The position numbers and the translations under genes are program-made. Under the pieces are notes generated by a model that was not told where the DNA came from, searched no databases, and saw only the letters and a program-made list of their open reading frames with translations. From JBHJGP01 sp050331695 (GTDB lineage: Bacteria > Pseudomonadota > Alphaproteobacteria > Geminicoccales > Geminicoccaceae), in contig JBHJGP010000005.1 of the NCBI GenBank assembly GCA_050331695.1, forward strand, positions 1-64,000: 64,000 bases of DNA, in the 5' to 3' direction. The number at the start of each line of letters is the position of its first letter. Position 1 is the first letter of the stretch. Shown here one piece after another: positions 17,109 to 27,206 of the stretch.

Positions 17109-17495
17109 ATGGCCAAGCATGGCAAAATCTTCTGGAACGAGCTCAACACCAAAGATGCCGACGGGTCGAAAGCGTTCTACGGCGAGATGTTCGGCTGGGA
17201 TTTGCAGGATGGGCCCATGCCCAACGGCGAGGGACGCTACATCGTGGCCAAGCAAGGCGATGACATGATCGCCGGCATTTTTCCGCTCGAAGGGCCGGAG
17301 TTCGAGCAGGTGCCCTCCAGCTGGCTCACCTATGTCGCTGTCGACGATATCGAGCACGCGGCCTCGGAACTGCGTCGGCTCGGCGGGATGATCATGCGTG
17401 AGCCGTTCGAGGTTCCTTCGATCGGAAAATTCGCCATCGCCAGGGACCCCCAGGGCGCCGTTTTCGCCCTTGCACAACCGAGCGACGAGGGCTGA
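17109..17495 (+). CDS. VOC (glyoxalase/bleomycin-resistance fold) family protein
   Basis: A 128-residue protein with two VOC modules: HGKIFWNELNTKDADGSKAFYGEMFGWD in the N-terminal half and LTYVAVDDIEHAASELRRLGGMIMREPFEV in the C-terminal half, ending FAIARDPQGAVFALAQP. Substrate unknown. ATG 17109 follows GGAGG at a good distance, so it is preferred over the in-frame ATG at 17067. Confidence 0.8.
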   Translation: MAKHGKIFWNELNTKDADGSKAFYGEMFGWDLQDGPMPNGEGRYIVAKQGDDMIAGIFPLEGPEFEQVPSSWLTYVAVDDIEHAASELRRLGGMIMREPFEVPSIGKFAIARDPQGAVFALAQPSDEG

Positions 17496-17543
17496 GGCTA
17501 AGGCCTAGACTGTTTGCTCGAAGGACCGGCTCCTGACCAACCA

Positions 17544-20486
17544 ATGACCGAGGCCAGGCCTAAGGTTCGCGCTCTGGCGCCGGGCCAAGGTTTTGCCCAA
17601 GCCCTGGCGAGGGAGCTGCTGGCGCGCGAGGCGGCCGGAACCGCGCTCGCCGACCATTTGGTCATTTTGCCCACCCGCCGAGCTTGTCTGGCGCTTCGGG
17701 AAGCCTTCTTGCGGGACGGCGAGGGCCGGGCGCTCCTGCTGCCCAGGATCATCTCTCTCGCCGACATCGACGAGGCCCTGCTTTACGCGCTCGGCTGGAC
17801 CGACATCGAGCCGAAACGAACGCTGCCGCCGTTGCGCCGTCGCTTGCTATTGGCCCAGCTGGTGAAGGCCCGGGGTGACGTTGCCGGCGATGCGCAGGCC
17901 ATTCATCTGGCCGAGAGCCTTGAAGACCTGATGGACGAATTGGCCGATACCGGCGCGGACGTAAACGTCCTCGAGACGATCGTTCCTGATGTGCTCAGCG
18001 CTCACGCCGGTCGAGTTGTCCGATTTCTGGAACTTCTCGCCCAGAGTTGGCCGTCCCTCCTGGAAGCCGAAGGAACGATCGATCCGGCGGCCCATCAGAC
18101 CCTGATGCTTAGCGCCCTGGCGGATTGTTTGAGGGCGCAACGTGGGGGATGCCGGGTCATCGTCGCCTGCGTCGTATCCACCTTGCCCCAGGTCATGGCA
18201 TTTTTGGGGACGGTCGCCCGTTTGCCCGAGGCCGAGATCGTTCTGCCGACGCTCGACCATGAGATCGCGGAACCGGTCTGGCAGGACTTGGAACCGAACC
18301 ATCCCCAGTTTGCTCTGCGCCTCATTCTCGAGACGATAGGTATCGATCGAAGTGCCGTCAGCGTCTGGGCGAACGACACGCCAACCGAACAGGCTGAGGG
18401 TCGCGCCCGGTTTCTGCACGGGGTGTTCATGCCGTCTTCGTCGCCCGATGGCTGGCGCCATGTTGCGGTGCCGCCTGCCGCAGCGATCGACGGTCTGGCG
18501 ATGCTCGAATGCGCAGACTTCCGCGAGGAGGCTTACGTTTTGGCACTCGCCGTCCGCGAAACGCTGGCGGTTCCGGGACGGACGGCGATGCTGGTCACCG
18601 CCGATCGCAACCTCGCCCGACGTGTCGCTGCGGAGCTGAAGCGCTGGCAGATCGAGATCGAGGACAGTGCCGGAACGCCGCTCGATCAGACACCGACGGG
18701 CGGCTTTCTTCTCTTGCTGGCCCATCTGTTCGCTGGCGGCATGAACCCGGTCGATCTTCTGGCGCTGTTTAAACATCCGCTGACCCGATGCGGCGTCGAC
18801 CAAGGCCGGCTTCGGCGCTGGGTCCGTCAGTTGGAGATCGCATCACTCCGGGGCCTTCGTCTCAAGCCCGGATGGCCGTCACTCCGCAGCCGGGTCGCCG
18901 CTGCGGACGACGGTGTAGCGTTGCTCCGGCTGATCGATGATCTGGAACGCCGCTCCGAGCCGCTGGAGGCCCTGTCCGCTAGATCGGCATTGCCGCTCGA
19001 CCAATGGCTTACCGCCTTGATCGGCACGAGCGAATTGTGGGCGGCCGGCGAGGATGGTGATCCGGGTGAACTTTGGGCCAGGGAGGGCGGCGAGGCGGCC
19101 CAGGCATTTCTCACCGACCTGGTCGAGCAGGCGGCGGGATTACCGGAGGTCGAGCTTCGCGCCTTGCCGGCGATCCTCGCCGCCCTGATGGCCACCGTGT
19201 CGGTGCGTGCGCGCGATCGCCGTCATCCGCGGATCGATATCCTGGGACCGGTGGAAGCCCGGATGCAGCGGGCGGACCGCGTCTTGGTCGGGGGCTTGAA
19301 CGAAGGCGTTTGGCCGGCGCCGAGCACGCCCGGCCCCTGGTTGAATGCGGTGATGCGGCGAACGCTGGGTCTCCGGCCGATCGAAGAACAGATCGGGCTC
19401 GCTGGTCTTGATCTGTTCCAGTTGATGACGCAGCCGAGCGTTCTTCTGACCCGGGCGAGAAAGGACCAGGCTGGCAATCCAAGCGAACCCTCGAGGTGGT
19501 GGTCCCGGCTGGACGCGGTGGTCCGATCGCTCGACATCGACCGGCAAGTCGCGCCGACCTCCGCCTACCGTTCTTGGGCTGAAGCCCTGGATCAGCCGCG
19601 CCAGATGGTGACGCGCGCGCCGCGACCTCAACCGAAACCGCCACTGGACGCGAGGCCGACAACGCTCAGTGTCAGCGATGTGCGGCGGTTGATTCACGAT
19701 CCTTATGCCTATTACGCGCGGAACATCCTGAAGCTGAAGCCGCTCGATCCGATCGATGCTGACATCGCCGCCGCCGATCGCGGGGTGATCATCCACGAGG
19801 CGTTGCAACGGTTCGTCGAAGCCTATCCGGACCGTCTGCCCAATGACCCCTTGGGCGAGCTTCTCCAGTTGGGCCGTGAGGCCTTTCGCAAGTTCGATGA
19901 CCAGCCGCAGGTTCAGGCTCTTTGGTGGCCGCGCTTCAAACGCCTCAGCGACTGGTTCGTCCGTGTGGAGCAAGATCGCCGTATCGCCTTGGGCTCGGTC
20001 TTGGCTGAAGCCGAAGGCGCTCTCGACGTCGCTACGCCCGGTCGGACCTATGTTGTGAAAGCGCGCGCAGATCGCCTCGAACGTCGGGGTGACGGCAGAG
20101 TGAGCGTGATCGACTACAAGACCGGAACGCCACCGACCAAGCCCAAGGTCTGTAGCGGTGAGGAGCCGCAATTACCGCTCGAAGGCGCGATCGTCCGGGC
20201 CGGCGGGTTTTCGCGGTTGGGCCGTGCGGCGCTGGAGGCCATCGAATTCTGGCAGCTCACGGGCCGGGAGCCGGCCGGCGAGGTTAAGAACGCGCTTTCG
20301 GGACAGGGCGCGCCGGTCAAGGCCGACGACATCGTCGATCAGACCTTGGCGTCGCTCAAGGGCCTACTCGAAGCCTATGAAGACCCGGATCGAGGCTATC
20401 CCGCCATTCCCCGTCCCGAAGAAGCCCGCGACCAGGACGATTACGGCCATTTGGCGAGAACCCAGGAATGGGATGACGCGCCGTGA
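17544..20486 (+). CDS. addB: double-strand break repair protein AddB (alphaproteobacterial type)
   Basis: About 980 residues. The N-terminal part is UvrD-like but lacks a functional Walker A. The C-terminal part is a RecB-like nuclease, with RGVIIHEALQRFVEAYP and the catalytic VIDYKTGTPP motif at about residues 860-880. With AddA it forms the helicase-nuclease that resects DNA ends for recombination. The ATG at 17544 is used because the earlier in-frame TTG at 17514 has no Shine-Dalgarno sequence. It overlaps addA by GTGA. Confidence 0.92.
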   Translation: MTEARPKVRALAPGQGFAQALARELLAREAAGTALADHLVILPTRRACLALREAFLRDGEGRALLLPRIISLADIDEALLYALGWTDIEPKRTLPPLRRRLLLAQLVKARGDVAGDAQAIHLAESLEDLMDELADTGADVNVLETIVPDVLSAHAGRVVRFLELLAQSWPSLLEAEGTIDPAAHQTLMLSALADCLRAQRGGCRVIVACVVSTLPQVMAFLGTVARLPEAEIVLPTLDHEIAEPVWQDLEPNHPQFALRLILETIGIDRSAVSVWANDTPTEQAEGRARFLHGVFMPSSSPDGWRHVAVPPAAAIDGLAMLECADFREEAYVLALAVRETLAVPGRTAMLVTADRNLARRVAAELKRWQIEIEDSAGTPLDQTPTGGFLLLLAHLFAGGMNPVDLLALFKHPLTRCGVDQGRLRRWVRQLEIASLRGLRLKPGWPSLRSRVAAADDGVALLRLIDDLERRSEPLEALSARSALPLDQWLTALIGTSELWAAGEDGDPGELWAREGGEAAQAFLTDLVEQAAGLPEVELRALPAILAALMATVSVRARDRRHPRIDILGPVEARMQRADRVLVGGLNEGVWPAPSTPGPWLNAVMRRTLGLRPIEEQIGLAGLDLFQLMTQPSVLLTRARKDQAGNPSEPSRWWSRLDAVVRSLDIDRQVAPTSAYRSWAEALDQPRQMVTRAPRPQPKPPLDARPTTLSVSDVRRLIHDPYAYYARNILKLKPLDPIDADIAAADRGVIIHEALQRFVEAYPDRLPNDPLGELLQLGREAFRKFDDQPQVQALWWPRFKRLSDWFVRVEQDRRIALGSVLAEAEGALDVATPGRTYVVKARADRLERRGDGRVSVIDYKTGTPPTKPKVCSGEEPQLPLEGAIVRAGGFSRLGRAALEAIEFWQLTGREPAGEVKNALSGQGAPVKADDIVDQTLASLKGLLEAYEDPDRGYPAIPRPEEARDQDDYGHLARTQEWDDAP

Positions 20487-23400
20487 GCGGATCTCGTTTC
20501 GAACCGACGCCGGAGCAGCGCCAGGCGGCCGATCCCCGCCACTCCGTCTGGCTGACGGCGTCGGCCGGCACCGGCAAAACCCGGGTCCTCGCCGATCGCG
20601 TCCTGCGTTTGTTGCTCGGAGGCGCGCGCCCGGACGCGATCTACGCCATCACCTTCACCAAAGCTGCGGCGGCGGAGATGCTCGGCCGCATTGTCGCCGA
20701 TCTGGGCGGTTGGGCGACGGCGGCGGACGATGACACGGTCGTGGAGGATATCCGGCGCCTGACCGGCGAGGTGCCTGACGAGCGGACCGTCCATCGCGCC
20801 CGGCTCCTGTTCGCGCGGGTGCTCGACCTGCCGGCCGGTCTCAACATCATGACCATCCACAGCCTTTGCCAGATGATCCTGACCCGGTTTCCGCTGGAGG
20901 CCGGTGTCATGCCCGGTTTCACGGTGATCGAGGACCGCGAACGGAAGCTGTTGCACAAGGAGGCCAGGGACGGCGTGCTGGCCGCGGTCACAAATGACCC
21001 GGATCTGGCCGACACGGTGAGTGCGATCGCCGCTTGGTCGGCGGATATCAGCCTCGACGAACTTCTCGCCAAGGCGCTTGCCAGTGATCGGCACCTGGCC
21101 GATCCGAGAACACTGGTCCAGGCCCTCGGTGTCGATGGGCTTAGCCGCGATGAAATCGACCAAGCGTGTTTCGTGCTTGATCCCGGCCATGAGAATGCGC
21201 TGAGGCACGCCGCGACGGCGCTGCTCGCCGGCACTAAGATCCATGTCAAGCGCGGCCAGACGATTCTCGACTGGCTTGGATCCCTGGCGGACCAGCGCGA
21301 ACGGACGGTCGGAGACTATCGCGAGGCTCTGATCACAAAGGAAAATACACCTTTGAAGGCGCTCGCCCAGGGGCCTGCGAAAGACAATCCGAGCGTCCAG
21401 CAACCGCTCTTTCAAGAAGCCGAGCGGCTGATCGATCTGGAACACAAGCGTCAGGCACTCGTCCTCGTCGAACGCACCGACCAGCTCACCACGCTCGTGG
21501 CACGGGTGCGCGAGCGCTTTCGTGGGCTCAAGCACGCCAAGGGTTTTTTGGATTTCGATGACCTGATCGGAAAATGCCTGGGGCTCTTGGAGCAGGACGG
21601 CATTTCGGGCTGGGTCAACTACAAGCTCGACGGTGGCATCGATCACCTTCTGGTGGACGAGGCTCAGGATACCAGTCCCACTCAGTGGCGGATCATCAAA
21701 GCGCTCACGGCCGAGTTCTTTGCCGGTGAAGGGGCGGTGGAGTACAACCGCACTCTGTTTGTCGTCGGCGACGAGAAGCAATCCATCTACGGCTTTCAAG
21801 GAGCCAGCCTGGAGAGCTTTCGAGACCATCAGGCCTGGTTCGAACGAATGGCCAGAGAGGCAGGCAAGCCTCTGCGGCTGCTGGCACTCGATCGGTCGTT
21901 TCGCTGCGCACCTTTGATCCTGTCTCTGGTCGACGATGTTTTTAATCGTTCGCCCACAGGCGATGGGGTCGTCTTTGGCGATGGACCCCTACATCACCAG
22001 GCCCAGCGCCGGGACGCCGGCGGTCTGATTGAAGTTTGGCCGGTTTTGCCGGTAAAGGACGGGCCGAAAGCTCAGGATGGGTGGCAGCGGGCTTTAGCTC
22101 CCCAACAGATCGATGCGCCGGCCAGGCGTCTGGCCGAGATCACGGCCGGCACAATCCGCGGCTGGCTCGACCGCAGGGAACTGCTGCCGGCGCAAGGTCG
22201 CCCCATTCGTCCGGGCGACATTCTGGTCATGACCCAAAAACGCGCGCCATTCCACGCCCACTTCATACGGGCGTGTAAACGGCAGGATCTGCCGGTTGCG
22301 GGTTCCGACCGGGTGCGAATGAACCGGGAATTGGCCGTGGCCGACCTGGTGGCGCTCGGCCGCTTCGTCCTGCTTGCCGAAGACGATCTCAATTTGGCCT
22401 CGCTGCTCAAGAGCCCGCTCGTCGGTCTCGATGAGGATCAGCTGTTCGATCTCGCCCACAACCGGCCCGACCGTCCCCTGTTCGACGTGCTTCGCGACCG
22501 AGCCGAGGCCGATCCTGTTCTTCTTAAAGTTGTGGAGAAGCTGGAGCGCTGGCGGCGGCGCGCCGATTTCGACCCGCCGTTTGAGTTCTTCACCCAGATC
22601 CTCGGCGCCGCCGGCGAGCGGCCCACCCTGCTCGCGCGTCTCGGTGCAGAAGCCTTGGAGCCGATCGAGGCCTTCCTTGCCCAGGCTTTGGCCTTCGAAC
22701 GAGGCCATGTTCGATCGCTCGAGGCTTTTCTTCACTGGTTCGAAGCGGACGACAGCGAGCTCAAGCGAGACCCGGAACCGGCTCGAGACGAAATCCGCGT
22801 GATGACGGTCCATGGGGCGAAGGGGCTGGAGGCACCGATCGTCATTCTCCCGGATACGGATCGATCCAAGGATCAGCAGGAGAAGGCGTTTCTCGACCTC
22901 CCCGGCCAGGGGTGGATCAGCCGTCCGAATAAATCCTTCAATCTGCCATTGGTGCGCGATGCGAAAGAGGCCGAGGAGCGCCGAAGACAGGAGGAGAAGC
23001 GCCGCCTTCTCTACGTGGCGCTCACCCGAGCCCGCGATCAGCTGCATGTCGCCGCCTGGCCCCGGGAGAGGAGACGCGATGGCGAGCTCGGGGACGGGGC
23101 CTGGTATGAACTTGTTCGAGAAAGCGCTTCTAAGCTGCCGGGCGCCGAACAGCGCGCCAGTCAGAACACGCGCCTGCCCGGCAATTGGCTCCGGGTTCAT
23201 TGGCCCGCCGCTCCGGTCAGGTCCACTCCAAAAGCTGCCGACGCCGAGGTGGCGTCTACTATGCCCGCCTGGTGGGATCTGCCGGCACCGGTCGAGCCCC
23301 GCCCCTCCCGTCCACTCAGCCCGTCGGCGGATGAGGGCGAGAACCCGCCCTTACCGGCGATGGCGGCACGGACTGAAGCGATCGCTTTCGGTCGCCACGT

Positions 23401-23884
23401 TCACAGGCTTTTGGAACTCGTGCCCCAGATCGCGCCGGAGAAGCGTGCGGCCGTGGTCGCGCACTACGCCACCACCATGATGCCGGATGCCGACGGCACC
23501 TCGATCGAGCGCCTTAATCAGCAGATCGAGGCCGTCCTGAACCACCCCGACTGCCGCGAGTTGTTCGGACCCCAGAGCCGGGCAGAGCAAAGTGTCGTCG
23601 GTGTCATCGGCGAGCAGGCCATCGCCGCGCAGATCGATCGGATTGCCGTTCTTCCGGATCGGGTGATCATCGCCGACTACAAGACCAGCCGCAGGCCACC
23701 GGATTGTGTTGATCACGTCTCAACAGCTTATCTGCGCCAGATGGCTGCCTATAAAGCACTGATCGCCAAGGCTTTTCCGGACCGAATTGTTGATTGCCTT
23801 TTGATTTGGACCGAGACCGGCGCGGTCTTATCCCTGGACGCCGATGTTTTGGGTGCCTACATGCCCACCTCGGCTATCGGTTGA
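20483..23884 (+). CDS. addA: double-strand break repair helicase-nuclease AddA
   Basis: A 1133-residue UvrD/RecB-type enzyme. Walker A is SAGTGKTRVLADRVLRLL (about residues 29-46), Walker B is LLVDEAQDTSPTQW, and helicase motif IV-VI sequences are present (VMTVHGAKGLEAPIVIL; LLYVALTRARDQL). The C-terminal PD-(D/E)xK nuclease shows FGRHVHRLLE and IIADYKTSRRPP. The GTG start at 20483 overlaps the addB stop, so the two subunits are translationally coupled. Confidence 0.95.
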   Translation: MSGSRFEPTPEQRQAADPRHSVWLTASAGTGKTRVLADRVLRLLLGGARPDAIYAITFTKAAAAEMLGRIVADLGGWATAADDDTVVEDIRRLTGEVPDERTVHRARLLFARVLDLPAGLNIMTIHSLCQMILTRFPLEAGVMPGFTVIEDRERKLLHKEARDGVLAAVTNDPDLADTVSAIAAWSADISLDELLAKALASDRHLADPRTLVQALGVDGLSRDEIDQACFVLDPGHENALRHAATALLAGTKIHVKRGQTILDWLGSLADQRERTVGDYREALITKENTPLKALAQGPAKDNPSVQQPLFQEAERLIDLEHKRQALVLVERTDQLTTLVARVRERFRGLKHAKGFLDFDDLIGKCLGLLEQDGISGWVNYKLDGGIDHLLVDEAQDTSPTQWRIIKALTAEFFAGEGAVEYNRTLFVVGDEKQSIYGFQGASLESFRDHQAWFERMAREAGKPLRLLALDRSFRCAPLILSLVDDVFNRSPTGDGVVFGDGPLHHQAQRRDAGGLIEVWPVLPVKDGPKAQDGWQRALAPQQIDAPARRLAEITAGTIRGWLDRRELLPAQGRPIRPGDILVMTQKRAPFHAHFIRACKRQDLPVAGSDRVRMNRELAVADLVALGRFVLLAEDDLNLASLLKSPLVGLDEDQLFDLAHNRPDRPLFDVLRDRAEADPVLLKVVEKLERWRRRADFDPPFEFFTQILGAAGERPTLLARLGAEALEPIEAFLAQALAFERGHVRSLEAFLHWFEADDSELKRDPEPARDEIRVMTVHGAKGLEAPIVILPDTDRSKDQQEKAFLDLPGQGWISRPNKSFNLPLVRDAKEAEERRRQEEKRRLLYVALTRARDQLHVAAWPRERRRDGELGDGAWYELVRESASKLPGAEQRASQNTRLPGNWLRVHWPAAPVRSTPKAADAEVASTMPAWWDLPAPVEPRPSRPLSPSADEGENPPLPAMAARTEAIAFGRHVHRLLELVPQIAPEKRAAVVAHYATTMMPDADGTSIERLNQQIEAVLNHPDCRELFGPQSRAEQSVVGVIGEQAIAAQIDRIAVLPDRVIIADYKTSRRPPDCVDHVSTAYLRQMAAYKALIAKAFPDRIVDCLLIWTETGAVLSLDADVLGAYMPTSAIG

Positions 23885-23955
23885 CGGGTATCCTTTCAAC
23901 CACGTAGACAATTGGGCCGATCCGACGAAACAAAAGGGCTAAGTGAGGAACCGAA

Positions 23956-24276
23956 ATGGCCGTGAAACAGACCAGCGACGATGGTTTCGAAAACGATGTC
24001 CTGCAATCGAGCCGGCCTGTGGTGGTGGACTTCTGGGCCGAATGGTGTGGTCCCTGCAAGCAAATCGCCCCGCATTTGGACGAATTGGCCGAGGAATTCG
24101 GCGAAAGTTTGGATGTCGTCAAGTTGAACATCGACGAGAACCCCAACACACCGACGAAGTACGGCGTTCGCGGCATCCCGACGCTCATGGTGTTCAAGGA
24201 AGGCAAAGCCGTTGCCACCAAAATCGGCGCGGTTCCGAAAAGTCAGCTCAAGAGCTGGGTTCAAGGCAGCTTGTGA
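23956..24276 (+). CDS. trxA: thioredoxin
   Basis: A 106-residue thioredoxin with the active site WCGPCK at about residues 30-35 and the cis-Pro loop GIPTLMVFK. It reduces protein disulfides in the cytoplasm. It follows addA by 71 bases, an association common in Alphaproteobacteria, and is followed by a strong intrinsic terminator. Confidence 0.95.
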   Translation: MAVKQTSDDGFENDVLQSSRPVVVDFWAEWCGPCKQIAPHLDELAEEFGESLDVVKLNIDENPNTPTKYGVRGIPTLMVFKEGKAVATKIGAVPKSQLKSWVQGSL

Positions 24277-24295
24277 TCCCTTGATCTTCTGAACC

Positions 24296-25672
24296 TTGGC
24301 GCCTGACGGCGGCGCAAATCGGGAAAGCGCGTCCATTGGGGCGCGCTTTTTTCGTGACCATCCCGAACTCCGCGATGTCGATCTTCTTCTGGTCGATCTC
24401 AATGGTGTCGTTCGCGGCAAACGGGTGAAGGGATCGCAAGCGGTTGCCGGTCTCGCCGATCCGGCAGGGGCGGGCTTGGCCTTTCCATCTTCGATCTATG
24501 CTGTCGACACGACAGGGCTGGACACCGCCGAGGCGAAGCTCGCTTGGCATAGAGGCGATCCGAACGACCTTTGCCAGCTCGAGCCGGAGACTTTTCGGCT
24601 CACCCCCTGGCGTTTCGGCGGTGCTCAGGTTTTTTGCCGCCTCGTCGACAAGAAGGGTGACGCCTTCTTCCTCGATAGTCGGGCACTTCTGGCGCGTCTC
24701 GGCCGTCGCTTTGCCGACCGCGGGCTCACCGTCACCATGGCTTTTGAGCTCGAATTCACGCTGATTGATGCCGCCCTGGCCAGCGACCGTCGGACGCCTG
24801 CCGCCGCCATGTCCGAAGCCGTCGATGCCATGGCCGGGCACCTCTACTCCATTGTCAAACTCGACGGCGCCGAGCGGATCATGGCCCGGATCCGGGACTA
24901 TGCCGACGCTCAGCGCATACCGCTAAACGGTCTGCTAGCCGAAGCGGCGCCCTTCCAATACGAGGCCAATCTCAGTCACCGGTCCGGTCCGGTTCAAGCG
25001 GCCGACGATCTGGTTACCTTGAAGCGGATCATTCGCAATGCGGCGCGGCTGGATGGGTCAAGGGCCTGTTTTATGGCCAAGCCTTTCATGGACGTGCCGG
25101 GCAACGGTCTGCACGTCCATGTCGGCCTCGCCCAATCGGGACGGAACCTTTTCCGGGCAGACGAAAAGGCGCTTCGCCACGCCATCGGTGGTCTCCTGAC
25201 GACGATGGACGAGGCGATGCTGATCATGGCGCCCAACGCCAACAGTTACCGGCGCTTCGAGCCTCTCTCCTACGCGCCGACGGCACCGAGCTGGGGCCAC
25301 GACAATCGGACGACGGCGATCCGCATTCCCTCCGGTGCGCCGGACGATATCCATATCGAGCACCGGTTGGCGGGCTCGGATGCCAACCCCTACCTGGTGG
25401 CCGCCGCGATCCTGATCGCCCTTGAGCACGGCATGGAGACCGCCATCGATCCCGGCCCACCGGTCGAAGGCAATGTTTACGACCTGCTCGAGCCGTCGCT
25501 GCCCCTGGATTGGGCGCGGGCGATCGACCGGTTTGAGCCCGAGGGCGTCATCGGCCGGGGCCTGGGCGTGGAGTTTTCAACCTATTTCAGGATTTGCCGG
25601 CAGGCCGAGCACCACCGTTTTCAGCGGTTCATCACACCGATAGAGACGGCGTGGTACGGCGATAGCGTCTAA
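24296..25672 (+). CDS. glutamine synthetase-family (gamma-glutamylamine synthetase-like) enzyme
   Basis: Up to 458 residues with the type I glutamine synthetase catalytic fold. The N-terminal beta-grasp part has HPELRDVDLLLVDLNGVVRGKRV, then AMAFELEFTLID, and the ATP/ammonia-site segments GNGLHVHVGLAQSGRNLF and IRIPSGAPDDIHIEHRLAGSDANPYL. The VDLNGVVRGKR pattern is typical of PuuA-like enzymes, which glutamylate polyamines or other amines, rather than of ammonia-assimilating GlnA. No ATG precedes the conserved N-terminus; TTG 24296 is the only ordinary start, and the trxA terminator lies within the first 20 codons. It converges with the aminotransferase gene, overlapping by four bases. Confidence 0.82.
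   Translation: MAPDGGANRESASIGARFFRDHPELRDVDLLLVDLNGVVRGKRVKGSQAVAGLADPAGAGLAFPSSIYAVDTTGLDTAEAKLAWHRGDPNDLCQLEPETFRLTPWRFGGAQVFCRLVDKKGDAFFLDSRALLARLGRRFADRGLTVTMAFELEFTLIDAALASDRRTPAAAMSEAVDAMAGHLYSIVKLDGAERIMARIRDYADAQRIPLNGLLAEAAPFQYEANLSHRSGPVQAADDLVTLKRIIRNAARLDGSRACFMAKPFMDVPGNGLHVHVGLAQSGRNLFRADEKALRHAIGGLLTTMDEAMLIMAPNANSYRRFEPLSYAPTAPSWGHDNRTTAIRIPSGAPDDIHIEHRLAGSDANPYLVAAAILIALEHGMETAIDPGPPVEGNVYDLLEPSLPLDWARAIDRFEPEGVIGRGLGVEFSTYFRICRQAEHHRFQRFITPIETAWYGDSV
24324..24352 (+). terminator. intrinsic terminator after trxA
   Basis: The arms AAAGCGCG (24324-24331) and CGCGCTTT (24342-24349) pair perfectly around a 10-base loop that can extend the stem by CC/GG, and the stem runs into a run of six T (24347-24352). 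It lies 48 bases after trxA and inside the first codons of the next open frame. Confidence 0.8.
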
Positions 25673-27063
25673 CGCGGTGCCGCATCCTCGGCGCGCAGTT
25701 CGCCCAGCGTGCGGTCCAAGCCGCGCTCGAGAGCATCGAACATCTGATCGATCTCCTGCTCGTCGATGATCATCGGCGGGCACATAGCTACGGCGTCTCC
25801 GGGTGTGGGGCGCAAGATCAGGCCCTCGGCCAGGCACGCCTGGGCCACCCGTGGCGCGACCTTGCGCTCAACGGGGAACTGTTCGCGGGTCTCCTTGTCG
25901 GCGACGATCTCGAGCGCGCCGATCAGGCCGATTCCGCGCCCTTCACCCACCAGCGGGTGCTCCTCTAAGGCCTTGATGCGGTTCAGGAAGCGGGGCGAGA
26001 CCTGTCGGACATGGTCGACGATGCCATCCTCCTCGTAGATCTTGAGCGTCTCCAGGGCGACGGCCGCCGAAACCGGATGGCCGCCATAGGTGTAGCCGGT
26101 CCCCAACGTGCCCAGCTCATGGGATCGATCGGCGATGACCTCGAAGAAAGCCTTACTCATCAAGAGACCGCCTATGGGAAGATAAGCCGAGCTCAATTGC
26201 TTGGCGCAGGTCATCAGATCCGGCTGGACACCAAAGGTCTCCGATCCCCACATATTGCCGGTGCGTCCGAAGCCGCAGATGACCTCGTCGGCGACCATCA
26301 GAACGTCGTGCTTCTTCAGCACTTCCTGGATCTGGGTGAAGTAAGCTTCGGGCGGGACAATCGCGCCACCGGCGCCCATGACAGGCTCCGCGAAGAACGC
26401 CGCGACCCGGTCGGCACCTTCGGCCTCGATCAGCCGGTCGAGTTCCTGGGCGAGCCTGGTGGCGAAATCGGCTTCGCTCTCGCCGCTCTCACCGTCACGG
26501 TAGAATGATGGGGTCGTCACCTGGCGAAAACGCTCCGCCATGGGCAGGTCGAAACCGGTCTGGGCGTAACCGAGCGCCGTCAGATGACCGCCCGCGAGGG
26601 TGACGCCGTGATAGGCCCGCTTGCGGCCGATGATCAGTTTCTTCTCCGGCAGACCCCTGGCGTTGTTGTAATACCAGATGAGCTTGATAGCGGAATCGAT
26701 GGCTTCCGAGCCGGAATTGACGAAAAAAACCTTGTCGAGAGGCGCCGGCGCCAGCTCGATCAGCTTTTCCGACAGCTGGATGACCGGCTCGGTTGAACGG
26801 TGAGCGAAGAGCTGGGAGTAGGGCAGTGTCGCCATCTGTTTGGCGGCCGCATCGACCAGACGCGGCTCCTTGAAGCCGAGGCCCGTGCACCAGAGCCCTG
26901 CCATTCCCTCGATATAGCGCTTGCCATCGTCATCGAAGACGTACACGCCGTCGCCGCTGGTGATGACCAGGGGTCCTTGATCCTCGTGGGCCCGCAAATT
27001 GGTGTAAGGGTGGACATTGTAGGCAATGTCGCGGGCGGCGAGGGAATTGGGGGCGTGGGACAT
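25669..27063 (-). CDS. class III pyridoxal-phosphate aminotransferase (amine/polyamine transaminase-like)
   Basis: About 464 residues with the class III fold. Substrate and cofactor motifs include VFFVNSGSEAIDSAIKLIWYYN (about 105-126), RAYHGVTLAGGHLT and VLMVADEVICGFGRTGNMWGSE; the Schiff-base lysine is in LMTCAKQLSSAYLPIGG. The family includes putrescine-, beta-alanine- and omega-amino acid:pyruvate transaminases. Beside a PuuA-like gene, a role in polyamine or amine breakdown is likely but not proven. ATG 27063 is used; ATG 27075 adds four residues. Confidence 0.85.
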   Translation of the reverse strand: MSHAPNSLAARDIAYNVHPYTNLRAHEDQGPLVITSGDGVYVFDDDGKRYIEGMAGLWCTGLGFKEPRLVDAAAKQMATLPYSQLFAHRSTEPVIQLSEKLIELAPAPLDKVFFVNSGSEAIDSAIKLIWYYNNARGLPEKKLIIGRKRAYHGVTLAGGHLTALGYAQTGFDLPMAERFRQVTTPSFYRDGESGESEADFATRLAQELDRLIEAEGADRVAAFFAEPVMGAGGAIVPPEAYFTQIQEVLKKHDVLMVADEVICGFGRTGNMWGSETFGVQPDLMTCAKQLSSAYLPIGGLLMSKAFFEVIADRSHELGTLGTGYTYGGHPVSAAVALETLKIYEEDGIVDHVRQVSPRFLNRIKALEEHPLVGEGRGIGLIGALEIVADKETREQFPVERKVAPRVAQACLAEGLILRPTPGDAVAMCPPMIIDEQEIDQMFDALERGLDRTLGELRAEDAAPR

Positions 27064-27206
27064 GGGACTGACCATTGCTTAGGGAGGAGAGAGCCTGAGG
27101 CACAGCTATCCTGTTAGTTTAGCCGATCCGATGGGCCGATTGCTAGGATCAGCACGGCCGGTCGACCGTGGCTCGCGCCTCGCTCAAGCACAGGTGCGTT
27201 AAGATC

